From Dicyema japonicum (lineage: Eukaryota; Dicyemida; Rhombozoa; Dicyemidae), in NCBI GenBank assembly GCA_011109175.1, contig RDEW01000035.1, positions 510,902 through 574,901 on the forward strand: a stretch of DNA of 64,000 nt. The letters are read 5' to 3'. Of the stretch, positions 11,385 through 22,758 are shown piece after piece; position 1 is the stretch's first letter, and each line of letters starts with the position of its first letter. The position numbers were made by a program, and so were the translations under genes. The notes beneath the pieces were generated by a model. That model saw only the letters and a list, made by a program, of their open reading frames with translations, was not told the origin of the DNA and searched no databases.

Positions 11385-12010
11385 TTGGTAGCATCAAACT
11401 AACTAATCATGTGTTCCCGGCACGCTCCAAAGAGACTTCAGATTGGCACGATGTTCCTCCTTTGAGTCCACGTAAGTACGTATTGGCCTTGTAACTGGTT
11501 CCTCGTAGTCGCAGTGGCACGTTCCTCGGTTCTTATGTAATAAAGAATCCAGAGGCATTGGAGACTGGGACTTTCCAGAAGTCCATCGTTCCGTAATCTT
11601 AAAAGCCCTTTTTTGCTGGTTTCGATTTTCATGGAATTTGTTCAAGAGATAAACGGACACATGGAATGCATGGTTCTCCGTACTGCTTGTAGATATAGTT
11701 CAAGGCCGGATAGCCTTTAATGCTTTTCAGAACGTTAGCCTTTTTCTCGCATTTTATGATCACGTTTTCAACATTTTGAAAAACACATTTGCATGTCGAT
11801 GACTCCCAGAATTTTCTTTTGTCTGATAATTTCTGCATTAACCACTTTAGCTTCGTCGTCCGTCTGATTGATCTTTTGTCGGAAGTGATTAACGTGGTAA
11901 CTGATTTCTCCGGGCTAATTGATATACGGTGTCCTCTAACCAAACGTTTAGACGGTCCAGGTGATGTTGTAATCCTAATGTTGCATCCTGAATATCTTAT
12001 TATTATCTAA
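11385..12010 (-). mobile_element. Probable LINE-like coding remnant with LINE tail
   Basis: A minus-strand frame of about 125 codons (12009 to 11629) is Lys/Arg-rich and reads LKWLMQKLSDKRKFWESSTC, CVFQNVENVIIKC and KGYPALNYIYKQYGEPCIPC; I do not recognise it. It is followed in other frames by HRANLKSLWSVPGTHD, which coincides with the translated LINE tail block (compare EEHRAKLGS near 19140), and by the tail ATGATTAGTTAGTTTGATG. The linkage suggests a retroelement 3' coding end rather than a host gene, but the identity of the main frame is open. Confidence 0.4.
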
Positions 12011-12334
12011 CATCGAAAAAAGGAACAGCAAAAAAGTAGAATGTCATATTGACATATTTTTAATAATATATTTTGAAATATTTTTTAATATACCAACTTG
12101 GAAAATGACAAACATAATGTTGGCGTCGAGAAGTAGTCCTCAGGAGTTAGTAAGCTGTGACTGAGCGAAACACCTGTTAGATACCACGTGACCTATTACA
12201 GAAGTCACTCAATTCTTGTTTATGTACCCCGTTTGGAAGATTGATTCTCCTAGATGTTGGAGAGATGAGAAAACCGATATAAGTAAATTAGTAGAAATTT
12301 ATTAAATGAAAACAAATAATTAGTGGAGACTTAG

Positions 12335-14452
12335 TTATTTTTTTACGATCAAGACCTTGAGTTCCTCCATCAAATTAGAATGTCTATAACGGATGCGTGT
12401 GTTGGGAACACTTGTAAGCTCAATTTTACTGTCAATCGAACCGTCTGGGAAATAGCTCACCCCCATTTTCGTTTAGCCTAATCATTGTATCTGAATCATC
12501 TACCTCATCGGAGAAGCCACTATATGAGATACTATTGAGAGCAATCTCGCACAAGTCCACGAGACTAAGCTTCCATACTTGTGAAGCTACGCTGTACTCC
12601 TCCATGAGAGAATCCTTAACTCCGTTACACACAAACTTTGGTGAGGTGCAGCATCAGAGGGTCGTCGGTGGAGAGAGAGACACAGAGGCCTTCGTCAAAA
12701 TACGAGCGAAAGGGATGGTTTCCGTAATTCTTTACTAAAGCGTTGTTACTCATTGGTGACATTGCTATGCCAATTTGGGCCAAATAAAACAGATATTTGA
12801 TTACAGGGATCTGCACGTGTCAATTTCTAATTTACCTTACTTAGGAGGAGACCATGTGATATATTCTGAGCCATCAAAAAACTCGTGCACAAATTTAGAG
12901 GATTTCCAGACTCCCCGAGTGAGGTCGGAAATTAAAAGTCGAAAGATTTAAGCTTTTCCGGAGAGAGTTAAGGTTGGAGATGTTGGCGTACATGTAGAAA
13001 AGATAATACATGTACGAGGGGTTGTTTTCGAATACATATTCCTCGGGGAACACACGGGAGTTGGAGGAAAAGTCAAATAATGTCTTGGCTTCATCATCCA
13101 CCGAATCAAATCCACTTATCTTAATATCAGTTAATGTCTACCATAGGAAGGACCACGTGCAGCTCAGGGTGGCTATTCGGATCCAACGAGACCTCAAAGA
13201 GTGGCATGAAAATATTATTTAGCATTTCACTGAAGTTTTTGAGGGATCCTGAGCCACGGAAGACATCACTACATAAAACACCACCAAAACTATATTCGCG
13301 GAATCTGAACCATCCACCGAACGTTTTCGGACTCCATTTTGTTATAAAGGAACCAACGGGCCAAAACATCCCACTCATCATACGACTTACCGTAAATTGA
13401 AATCCTGAATTCCGCGAACTGGTACTTTTCCTCTTCCAAATAGCTTATGACCTCCTGCAAGTCAAAAAGTGATCAACCTTGACTAACTCTGCAAACAGTT
13501 TGCCTTCGTTGTAGTTGTTGTACTTGAGGAAAATCTTCCTCAGCTCGCTCTGTCCAATGGGGTTGTATTTTTTGGTAAATTTGTCAAAACGGTGGAAAGT
13601 CTTGTCCTTAAAAGTATTCAAATGAAGCTACAGCACGCATGTCAAGAAGGTCAAGGTTAAGGTCATATGAGGTCAAATTGAGGTTTTTGAAGACGTCCTC
13701 TAACGTCTGAACTTTTCCTTGGGAGTCAAGTACGACTTTCATGTCGGGACACGTGTTGATTTTTCGTTTTATAAAGTTTAGGAGGTGTTTCTGGTTCATA
13801 CAAGAGGAGCAGTGGATATGAGTATCAACCTGAGATGTTTTTGACCACCCAACCTTTCTGACATTGTAAAAGTCCCTGTGACTGACGGCCTTGCTCTCCA
13901 GAGACTCCTTGGTGTCGTTCATGAGCACGTGAAGAGAATATTTGTACCCAAGGAACTGAAGACGTTTGTGACAGTAGGTTTTACTAAAATGGATCACTTC
14001 ACATTACAGAGTTCCGTTTTCGACGATAGACTGCAAGTAACTGAGGTCAGTTACGAATTCTTCATAGGGAATGAAGTCAAACAGAGACTTTGAGCACTCT
14101 TCGTCTTCAAATACTGTAATTATTCCACTTTTCATCTTTATATGACTTTCTCGGGATCTGCAAGATCAAAGCGACGGTTTACTTAGAACTCGTTCGACTG
14201 AGGCTTGCTTTACTCTTTCGTCGTATTCTGGCTGAATAAAGTTGTTGTTCTCTAGGAAATGTTCTACTGCCTGACTGAATGTTTGTGAAGACATTCGAAT
14301 GTATTTTCGCCTCAGATTGAGAGCTTCAATCAGAGAAGAGGACACAAGAACGTGCTTTTGACTTGGAATCTACGTTAACATAATAAACATACGAAAGACA
14401 TTCCTTCGGCGATAATTTTGTAGAAGCTATTTCGACCATCCGTGGGCTTCAT
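12335..14452 (-). CDS. AMPD: AMP deaminase (AMPD2-like)
   Basis: Catalyses AMP to IMP plus ammonia. Starts at ATG 14452 ([20 protein letters not shown]) and ends at TAA 12335. At least ten introns, mostly 22-25 nt, two of 26-33 nt with uncertain edges. The order follows human AMPD2: [53 protein letters not shown] with the zinc-binding Hx[112 protein letters not shown] with the metal/catalytic Asp pair, and [15 protein letters not shown]. One defect: at the GGGG of 12913-12916 the frame RPHS must move by one base to read GESGNPLNL...NISHGLLL, so one G is missing. The C-terminus lacks the usual segment between the WLG position and the VP..R..YR motif. Confidence 0.88.
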
Positions 14453-14789
14453 TTGACGTAAATGACCAAACTACAGATTTTTAATGTTACTGTTAGACGA
14501 TGAACGGCAATTAGCAAATATTGTCTGAAATTATGCTTTTGAAAATAATTAACATATTTAGGTCATCACTCGTTAGTGAATAACTGAGTTGATGTAGATT
14601 CTTACTCAATTAAGAAGGAACTCGTCCATGGGCCCCTTTATTTTCTAAAACCAAGATCTACTAGAAGAGCAAGACCGTTGCTTACCTCTCGGTAGTCTTT
14701 TTACTCTGAGCCCCTTCCATGCCATTGCTGTTCATGTGTGCGGTTTCTATTTGTGACATTACTATTCTAAGAAATATTTCGTATTTTTT

Positions 14790-14885
14790 ATTTGCCCCCG
14801 GTCCCTTCGAGTGAAGGAAACCGGTGGCTAACAAGAACGTTATAGCCAAGAGCGGACGCTTCCAGATATCCCGATAGGCGTAATT
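14790..14885 (+). repeat. GGTCCCTTC hairpin repeat, copy 2
   Basis: CCCCCGGTCCCTTCGAGTGA, AGGAAACCGGTGGCTAACAA, AAGAGCGGACGCTTCCAGAT. The best-preserved copy; the CCGGT...ACCGG stem is perfect here. It lies about 340 bp upstream of the AMP deaminase start on the opposite strand. Confidence 0.55.
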
Positions 14886-15847
14886 GGTTCGGCGCAGAAC
14901 TCGGAGGTGGACCCTGTAAATATCTCACAAAGATGCTTATTTATCTAAAATATTAATTAATCATTTAGTCTGCGAAGATTATTAATTAAAAATATTTTAA
15001 AATAAAATTTAATGATTTGACGTCATCAAAGTGACCCTCAATAAATTACTCTTTATTTGATTTTTTTAAATTTTCTTAGATCTTATAATAGCTGTTTGTT
15101 TGTTGTATATTCTAGAAAAACATTCATTTACATCGCGCGTGAATGTCAGTAATTAAGGATAATCAGTGTTACGGGAACCCCCAGGCGGTGGGGAGAAGTT
15201 AATGGCTCTTTTCCTTTCTTTCCGGGATGGGTGACACCTTATCGGGTGAGCCACAAAACACCACGTTACACATTTCAATAATTAATCAGTGTCTTGAGCA
15301 ATTTTAAATGTTTTTAGCTAACTTGAGTGACAGTCTTGCTACATGTTTGTCGAGCAGCATTTTAGTTAAATTTACTAACTGCAAGTTTATGGGAGATGCT
15401 TCTGGATAGAAATAAGAACTACTTTAATGAAGTTTTCTAATTGATGACTCATTAAGAATATAAATTTTATAATTAAAAATAAAGTTAGTTGTTACGAAAA
15501 GGTCTCCATTATGGTCTGCATGCATCGAGCACGCAATGGAAGTTACCTCCCATGATCACGATCCCAATGTTCTGTAAGAGCCATCGCGTCATTCTAGGCT
15601 CATCCTTGTAACAGAAGAAGGGTAATGGAATCTTTTCAATTAAGCACTCTCATAAGCCATGTCAGTTTACCTAGTCTCTAATGAGGAATATGCCATGATT
15701 ACATGAGCTCTACCCTTACGACGACTCGTGAAATCCGAGAATGAGGACTTAGTTGGTTTATAAAACGAAATCCCAAATACAAATTTTCCAAACACTTAAG
15801 TTTTAGTTAACTGTCAGAGAATTTAATATAAATTTTGATTATTTATA
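14886..15847. other. Intergenic
   Basis: No gene recognised. GGGTGACACCTTATCGGGTG near 15228 recurs as GGGTGACACCTTTTCAGGTG at 47544 and inverted near 41705; the block is self-complementary (GGTGACACC) and of unknown nature. Confidence 0.4.
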
Positions 15848-17284
15848 CTATAATTTGTTTTTTATGCTCTCCTGAGCCACAAGAATGAGTTGTCGAATTT
15901 CGGAACGGGGGGCCTTGTTTCCCTTCAAAAATTCGTGGTTTAGCAGTTCATTACAATCCGCTCTGTTGGCGGGGTTGACTTCAAGGCACTTGTCGATGAA
16001 AGTCCCAAGGAGCTCAGATATTCGGTGACGTTCCTGAATCTTCGGTCTTCCAATGTTAGAAATGTGGTAAAGGGCTTTTAGGGGGTGTTCGTTGAGATAT
16101 GGAGGCTCTCCGTCTATCATTTCGATGATTAATATCCCCAAACTCCAAATATCGACTTTCTTCCCATATTTTTGTCTATAAAAAATCACTCGCAGAATTA
16201 CTTTGAAACCAACTCGGGAGCCATCCAATACGGAGTACCAACCATAGTGTTTCTGTTACCCTCCCCCGAAACTTGTGCACAGAACCCAAAATCTGTTAAT
16301 TTGACGTCTCCGTTGAGTGCCAGGAGCACGTTGTCGCTTTTGATGTCTCTGTGAATTATGTTGTTGATGTGCAAAAACCCTAGTCCGTTTAAAACCTGGG
16401 AATAAAAAAGAAGATAACCTCAAGAATCATAGTGGCCATCTGTTCCTCCTTCATCATGGTCTCCATGACGACATCTGTGAGAGCTCCCCCGTCGAGGTAC
16501 TCCATGGCCACCCACAATTCATTATCATTAACCAGGAAGCCGTTAAGGTAATTAACAATGTTGACGTGTTTAGGTAAGTTCCGCATTATCTGCGTAATAA
16601 GTAAAGCAATGTAACCTCAATTTCTGATATTAAGAGTTCCTTCTTTGGCTGAACCTCCAAATTCATCATCTTCATGGCCACAACGGCACCTGTTTTGATA
16701 TTCATAGCCAAATTTACGGTTCCAGAAGCACTATTTCGTTGATTATGGGTTAATACCCTGAACCCAGCTTTTTCTTTAGTTTGTAGGTCTCCCTGGGGTC
16801 CTCGGGGGATACGAACATCCCTGAACTGATAAAATTTAAATACTCAGTTTTTCAATCAACGCTTCGATGGAAATTCTGTTACCCGATTTATTCCTCACTT
16901 CAATCTGGTTTTACTGAAAATAGCCGCAAAACCTGTCTTTCCTCCTCCTCCTCTTCGGGACAGGACTCCATTCCACTGCAGTTAGTAATGTATTTCTTAT
17001 CCTTGTTTTCCACGTCTTCGAGGACCTGCAAGGCTTTAATGAGCTTGTCTGGGTTCTTCTTCTGTTCTTCCTCACTGAAGGTGAAAATGACTTGAATACG
17101 GAATTTTGGAAGCTTTTATTAGGGATTTCCACTCCTCAGGCAATCCTTGAAGGTCTGCAGCCACGTGGAGGTTATGTTTAAACAAAATAGGTGAAGTCAC
17201 CACCATATTTTTCTCCACAGACTGCTTCTTCATTTTAGAATTAAATTTATTTAGAAATTTGTTTTTTGAGCTGTCGTTCATCAA
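15848..17284 (-). CDS. PAK: p21-activated kinase (PAK)
   Basis: Ser/Thr kinase activated by Rac/Cdc42. Nine exons (17284-17100, 17074-16933, 16904-16883, 16861-16844, 16820-16757, 16730-16616, 16589-16419, 16395-16202, 16175-15848) sum to 1239 nt, exactly 412 codons plus stop. Introns are 25, 28, 21, 23, 26, 26, 23 and 26 nt. Near residue 30 is a CRIB motif ([20 protein letters not shown]). The kinase domain starts near [20 protein letters not shown] and shows GSGASGTV, the VAMK lysine, [15 protein letters not shown], the activation loop [13 protein letters not shown] and [16 protein letters not shown]. It is shorter than human PAK1 (545), lacking most of the linker and N-terminal proline motifs. 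Exons 3 and 4 are micro-exons of 22 and 18 nt. Confidence 0.93.
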
Positions 17285-17929
17285 TATTATACGTAAATCC
17301 GGATATATATGGCGATTAATTTTAATAATTTAGGGAAATTAAGTCGACGGATTACCCGTAACATACGGAAATTAGGAATCATGTCGGCTTATGTCGAGAT
17401 TTTACAGAATGTTTGCCGATACTACCTGGCTTTGAATTATTGTGAAATAATGAGGTGATGGCTGGAACATGAACATTGGAGTCACTTACAAACAGGATAC
17501 CGAGTCACTAGTCACTTACAGACAAGGATAACATCATCTAAACTCTAAGGATACGTCCTTTGGATGCAACTTGAATAACAGAGACGACAATTACCCCTAC
17601 ATTTTTGGGCGGAGGTCCGACGTTTCCCTAGCTCCTTTGTGTATCTTGAGTTTATCACTTTATCCGTCTACACAGGGAAGGGACGAAAGGATACATCAGT
17701 CTGAGATGAAGACATTTGGGGGAATAGAAGTACTTGAATAGGTAAATTTTAAAAATTATTGAATAATCCTCTTTTTTAATATTCTTTGTAAGATAATTTA
17801 TTCGCCTCAAAATATAATTAAATTTCTTACTTGCATTACAAACTAGTATTACTTTGGACTGATCTTTTTTCTCCATTAATTGTATTATCTATTGGTGGCT
17901 ACTATTAAAGATTTCTCTTCCTTCCCTCT
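17285..17929. other. Intergenic
   Basis: No gene recognised. A 73-codon minus-strand frame at 17655-17876 (starting MEKKDQSK, Lys/Tyr-rich, with a possible 23-nt intron after codon 8) could be part of a small gene, but it has no recognisable feature. Confidence 0.35.
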
Positions 17930-18115
17930 GATGGCGGCATTTGATCCACATTACTCGGGAGACCCCCAGGCATTGTCAGCATTCAAAAAGGGTCAATCTA
18001 TTCATTCCATCCGGGAGACAATTTCGCTCCCTGGGGAAGACCTCTGGACCTCAGCTTTCCGGACAACTCTCTCTGGATCCACTGTGCTTGGATATAGGGT
18101 TTTGGTATGGATCGT
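17930..18115 (+). mobile_element. SINE3-like repeat, copy 1
   Basis: Matches 24600-24830 in block order: TTGTCAGCATTCAAAAAGGG, TTCATTCCATCCGGGA, ATAATTTCGCTC-type block, GACCTCAGCTTTCCGGACAA, CTGGATCCACTGTGCTTGGA. Moderately diverged, no protein coding. Confidence 0.5.
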
Positions 18116-18964
18116 GTCCAGAATCAATATAAAAGAATATAGGTGGAAACGATAAAGACTTTGTAGAACGTCGATGTTGAGGTCACATTGCTTCGTCTGT
18201 GGCGGATTAGTAAAAGTATCATATTTGTCGCAGTTTCTGCAAAATCCCATGTGACTATTTGTCAGTTCGTTCTCTAAGAGATCCTCGAGGTAGATTAAAC
18301 AAAAGATCTCCCACTTTTAATCTGATAGAGTTGGATTAAATCATCCAAGGTGATAAGATGATTAGAATATATGATGTTAAACCAAGTCAACTCCCATAGC
18401 GGACTTATTAGGAGATTACCTCGTCCCAAACATCGTTAGAGACTTTTTTTTATAAATCAAACACTAACTTGGTCCTGATCCAACAACCCATGGGATCAGT
18501 ATTTTCCGTCTCCAAGGTGCCAAAATCACTCCATGATAAAAGTGGACAGCCATTATAAAATTATTTTCCTTCTGATTGCCAATGCTACATACATGAATTC
18601 TCGATCCATAGAGATTCCTGTATGAGTGGTCTCGCGAACTCAAGTAGGGAGAGAAACCGAACTCGGTCAACATCTACGCTAGCCGGAAAGTTTACAAACC
18701 TTGAATAGTTTGGAACATTATACTCCTCATTGATAAAGACACGTGACTCACATCATCATTTTCGCATCAATCGGTCAAGTACCAACGGTACGTTGTATCT
18801 TTTTTAATGTTGTATCTTTAATTCTCCCAATCCTATGAATGCTGTCTTAAGCACTCAGCAAGGCAATGACTACTTTGGTTCGTTCAAGAAAAAACAAGAA
18901 CGGAATCTGACTAAAAAATTTAATCAAATTGACCATCTTGTGTAGAAAACCAAAGATCTTAGCA
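18116..18964. other. Intergenic
   Basis: No gene recognised. A 69-codon minus frame at 18464-18673 shows nothing identifiable. Confidence 0.35.
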
Positions 18965-19215
18965 AGGCTTAAGGATTTATGGGCGTTTGGAGTGACAGAG
19001 AAGTGGTTTACGAACGAATAGAACATAATGCTGACACCCTTGGAGATCCTAATCCGAAAAAAATAACTGAGAGGCCTGATCCAAAGTGATCAAAAGAAAA
19101 TCAGACCCCAACGAGCTTGTGTAAGATCGAGGGAGGAGCATCGAGCCAAGTTGGGATCACTTAGTTTATTTTTCTGTTTAACCGTGGTCTTGGAATAAAA
19201 ATTTGATTTGAATGG
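18965..19215 (+). mobile_element. LINE 3' coding end and tail
   Basis: A decayed coding end (GCGTTTGGAGTGACAGAGAA, CTGACACCCTTGGAGATCC, CGAGGGAGGAGCATCGAGCC) followed by the tail TTGGGATCACTTAGTTTATT and GTGGTCTTGGAATAAAAATT. The same coding end and tail occur inverted at 26400-26665, which fixes this as a repeated element. Confidence 0.6.
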
Positions 19216-19589
19216 TGATCTTGAAACGTGAAGTGACAAAAAATTGGAAATCATACGCTTATCCTTTAGAAAACTGTATAGTAGTTATTTCACAGGAAGG
19301 CAAAGAAAGTTCACAGTAAATAACTCAGAAAGAGACTTTTGTCTGTAAAACTAAAGAATTCGAGCATTGAATGAGAAAAAATCAAAGAAGGAAGGTCATC
19401 CACAGATCTGGGAGCACAGATGGTCTTAGACTGCCAAAATACAAGAATGGCATGGAAGTACTTGGGATCTAAATTTTTCGGACGTTCGACTCAATCCAAG
19501 AGTCATGTTGAAGATTGTACTAAAGAAATCACCTCCCATTAGTAGAATGAGTAATGTCCATGACTTATAGCCCCAATTTCCCTATCCTC

Positions 19590-20460
19590 AGAGCAGATGA
19601 CCAACAAGGTCGGTCTATGAGGGGATGTCAAAGTGAATCCCAACTAATGGAGTCCAAAACAAGATCGTTGATCTTTAAAAGTCTAAACTTAAAAGTGGAT
19701 ATTTAACACCCAAGTTCCGGGAGATCCAACGTGACAGACATGCGAAACATGGAGGAAGCTTACTATACATAACAGAAGTCCCTACGAGATCATCAATCAT
19801 GTTTGTAATCGTCTCTCCGATAATTACAATCTTGATCTCTTGAAAAAAATCTGTCTTCCTCGACTCTCACACTGATCAACAGACTGAGAATACTTGAAGG
19901 GTTAGTGCACAATGGTTTATCCGACTCTTTGTAGTAAGTGCGTTGCAGGAATTCGATCCCATCTGCCTTGAATAAGAGTGATATGATTTTATTAATTCAT
20001 TTTTTGTAATTATTAAAAAAAGTTGAAAAATTCTCATTTTTAATGGCACTATTCTATTTTGAATGACATTGTCCCACTTTGAATGACACTTCCATTTTTA
20101 TTGGCACTATTCTCATATTGAATGGGAAGCGGTATAGTCATTCCAATGAGAGAATTCCTTCTTCCAGACAGTTCGGCACAAAAATAAAACAAATGATCTA
20201 AGAATTAAATAGTTGGAAGAAGTCTTAACTACCTAACGTTGAAATACCCAGAATACATACTCTCAACAAGGAGATCAACAAACACATTAAAGACAAATAG
20301 GTGAGACCTTGGACCGAGCTAACTAAAGTCATAATTGAAAACCCCTCTTTTTACAAAATATGGAACTCGATTAAGTCCTCACGACACCTAGCAACAAGTT
20401 ACTCAATGATATGACATCCGTGCAAATACCCTAATGAGATATTATGATGTCCCAATAAAT
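19590..20460 (+). mobile_element. LINE-A remnant with vestigial 2A-like motif
   Basis: Contains GDVKVNPN (19621-19644), a decayed form of the 2A-like motif, followed in broken frames by the endonuclease start, including KFREIQRDRHAKHGGSLLYI and TEVPTRSSIM, the same order as LINE-A copies at 39.1 and 41.8 kb. Near 20270-20400 a piece of the linker before the reverse transcriptase remains (LNKEINKHIKDK, ENPSFYKIWNSIKSSRH). Heavily mutated. Confidence 0.6.
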
Positions 20461-20629
20461 GTACCTTAAGGAGGTTGAATCAAAAAGATCCTGGCTTTCC
20501 TTTAATACTTTTTGTTACCTACTTTGAGGCTGAAAATAAGATAGCTCTAAACAAAATAACAAATACCAACACAATTTTGGAGACAATTTGTTTAAACGAA
20601 AACATTCAATTACTAAATTAAAAATGTCC

Positions 20630-21385
20630 TGGCCACACGTTTTCTCTGTAAGCGGTTTTCAATTATGTTCCCCGTGTATTCAATTCGAATAAAACTAATA
20701 ACTGAGCAATTCCCCCAATATCAGTAGATTCATCAATTTGAAGTGGAAAATACTTTTCTTTGCATGCAGTCAAAATTAACATCTTCCGACATATTAGCTA
20801 TCCCTCTAGAAACGGTGCTATCCGACAATGGAATTTTAGATATTTGCTTCTCAAAACTATCACCAAATAAAGAGCAATCATTTTGTAGACAGGAATGATC
20901 AAAATTTGGCCAATTGTATGGACTTTCATTTGAGAATCAATTAATTCCGCAACAATAAAACTACATTTAATATAGTTATATGACAATTTGAAAGTGTCTC
21001 CAAAAGTACAGGTCATTTGATTTTGCTTGTAACTAATTAAAATATTCAATATGTGTGGGTTAAATTCTGGATGTTTAGTATTGAAATGGTGGAGCAATTT
21101 ACTTGGTAACATGGAATGGTTCGATCATCACAAATAAGACTTTGGAATTTGTGTTTTTATTACGATAAAATCTTAGAGACAAATAAGAATTTTTATATCA
21201 CGTAAAATAGGAGCTTTAGACTTTTTATCAACCATAAGAAAGAAATTACCCCGTTTCAACAAATCAAAAAAACAAATCAAAAAAAACAAATCAAATGTAA
21301 CTAAATTTTAAATACAAAAAAATTTAAAAATCAATGTATTTGGGCGGCACATCGTTAGAGAAGCACTGCTTAAAGGGGAACACGA
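20630..21385 (-). mobile_element. hAT (ZBED-like) transposon N-terminal half
   Basis: On the minus strand the frame from 21112 reads MLPSKLLHHFNTKHPEFN, the end of a BED zinc finger (compare MKPSKLKRHLETKHP), then KCSFIVAELIDSQMKVHTIG, typical of the segment before the hAT catalytic core, then LSDSTVSRGIANMSEDVN. Near 21345-21375 GCAGTGCTTCTCTAACGATG is a likely terminal repeat starting CAGTG. No catalytic core remains. Confidence 0.7.
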
Positions 21386-22758
21386 TAAAACTGAATTTAC
21401 ATCAATCAGTCGTAAAGAAGAAAAAATATGACGAGACAGGGAGGAGGCATAGTAAGGTCGGGTCTGTCTTGGGATGTGGAGATGTAACTACATGTTTCTG
21501 GTTAGTTCTATATAGTATCAAACATATGACGATGTGTGAAAAGTAAAACTCAAAATATACACTTTGTTCATCTACTGACTTTAAAGTACAATTGTGGGAC
21601 ACTTCCAAAACGAGATTTGGAAAATATTGACTTACCAATCCCTTTATTTTCATATTCGTTTAGCTGCTCTTTCCAAGCTCTGTTTGTCGAGCGAATCCGA
21701 CCTGCGCCCCTTTCTTGTTATTTCTGTAATTGGTCCATCTAAAAGTTTCTCTTATGGTAAGGACACTCGTGTTGCTTTAGAAAAAGACTCCTCGGCAGAG
21801 TATTCGCTGGGAGACATCTGAGAATTCGTCAGTCCGGCTTCAAATCATTTAAGCAAAAATGTCAGTTAGACAATTTGTGACTAAGACAATGTGATCCTCA
21901 TAAATAAAGGTCAATTCTTGTCAGCCTAATCCCACCCCTGAAGGCGGACGAGTCCTTCTGGTACATATGTTGAAAGAGATCATCCTACCTTCTCTCCGAC
22001 CAACTCCACTGGTGAAGATTACATTGTGAACACTCTTTCGCCTAAAAATGAAGTAATGTCCGCGACGGGTAGAACATGTGATGAAGATGGAGGAGGGCGG
22101 ACTTACTCTCCACAAGCATAAATGACAATAAAAACATACTTTTTAAAAGAAAAACAGAAACCCACCTCACAAATGTCTGTCCTAGGGAAAGGAAAGTCGG
22201 TTCTCTTCCCTTAATCGATTTCCTGTGCAAGCTTCGGGGAGGGGTTGGTAATGTAGAATCACAGACTGGAGATGCCGAAGTCAATTGTGGGAAATGTGAT
22301 TACAAAACTGTTTGAATATACTTTTGCTTTCTCGTGACCCCGAAGTTCAACATAAATATATACTATAACCAACCAGGATGGGGGACCTTCTATAGTTTGC
22401 TCTTGCATAGGAAAATTGCAGTCCAAAATTTTTATACCAAGGGAATCATGGGTTTCTTGTTGCACGTGTCGGGTTTTAATGTGCAATAGGCTAAATAACC
22501 GTCATGGGACTTATAACAGGCATTAAGAAATTTAAAGAACTCACGTGTATATTTGTTAGCTAATTAGTGAAAAGTTCTTTTCCCCAATGTTCTATCCCCT
22601 TCTTTCATTTATCGTGTCGTCGTGTGATATAATTGTCTTAGGAGGCGCCCAGTGCGAGATTAGCGTTCCCAGATCATTCGTCTCCCCCACTTCTAAAATC
22701 CAATTAAATATATTAATGATTATTCGCAATTATAAATTTAAATAATAAATTTATTTAA
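21386..22758. other. Intergenic
   Basis: About 1.4 kb upstream of ICMT with no gene I can support. Open frames here (for example 21594-21821 plus, 22042-22284 minus) show no domains. GGCGCCCAGTGCGAGATTAG near 22643 resembles the SINE2 core GCCGCCCAGTGCCAGGCTGG. Confidence 0.35.

Noticed and set aside
12335-14452. In-frame stops inside conserved protein blocks, suggesting an altered genetic code
   Set aside because: Every such stop lies in a GT...AG segment of 21-28 nt whose removal restores the family sequence; ordinary introns explain it.
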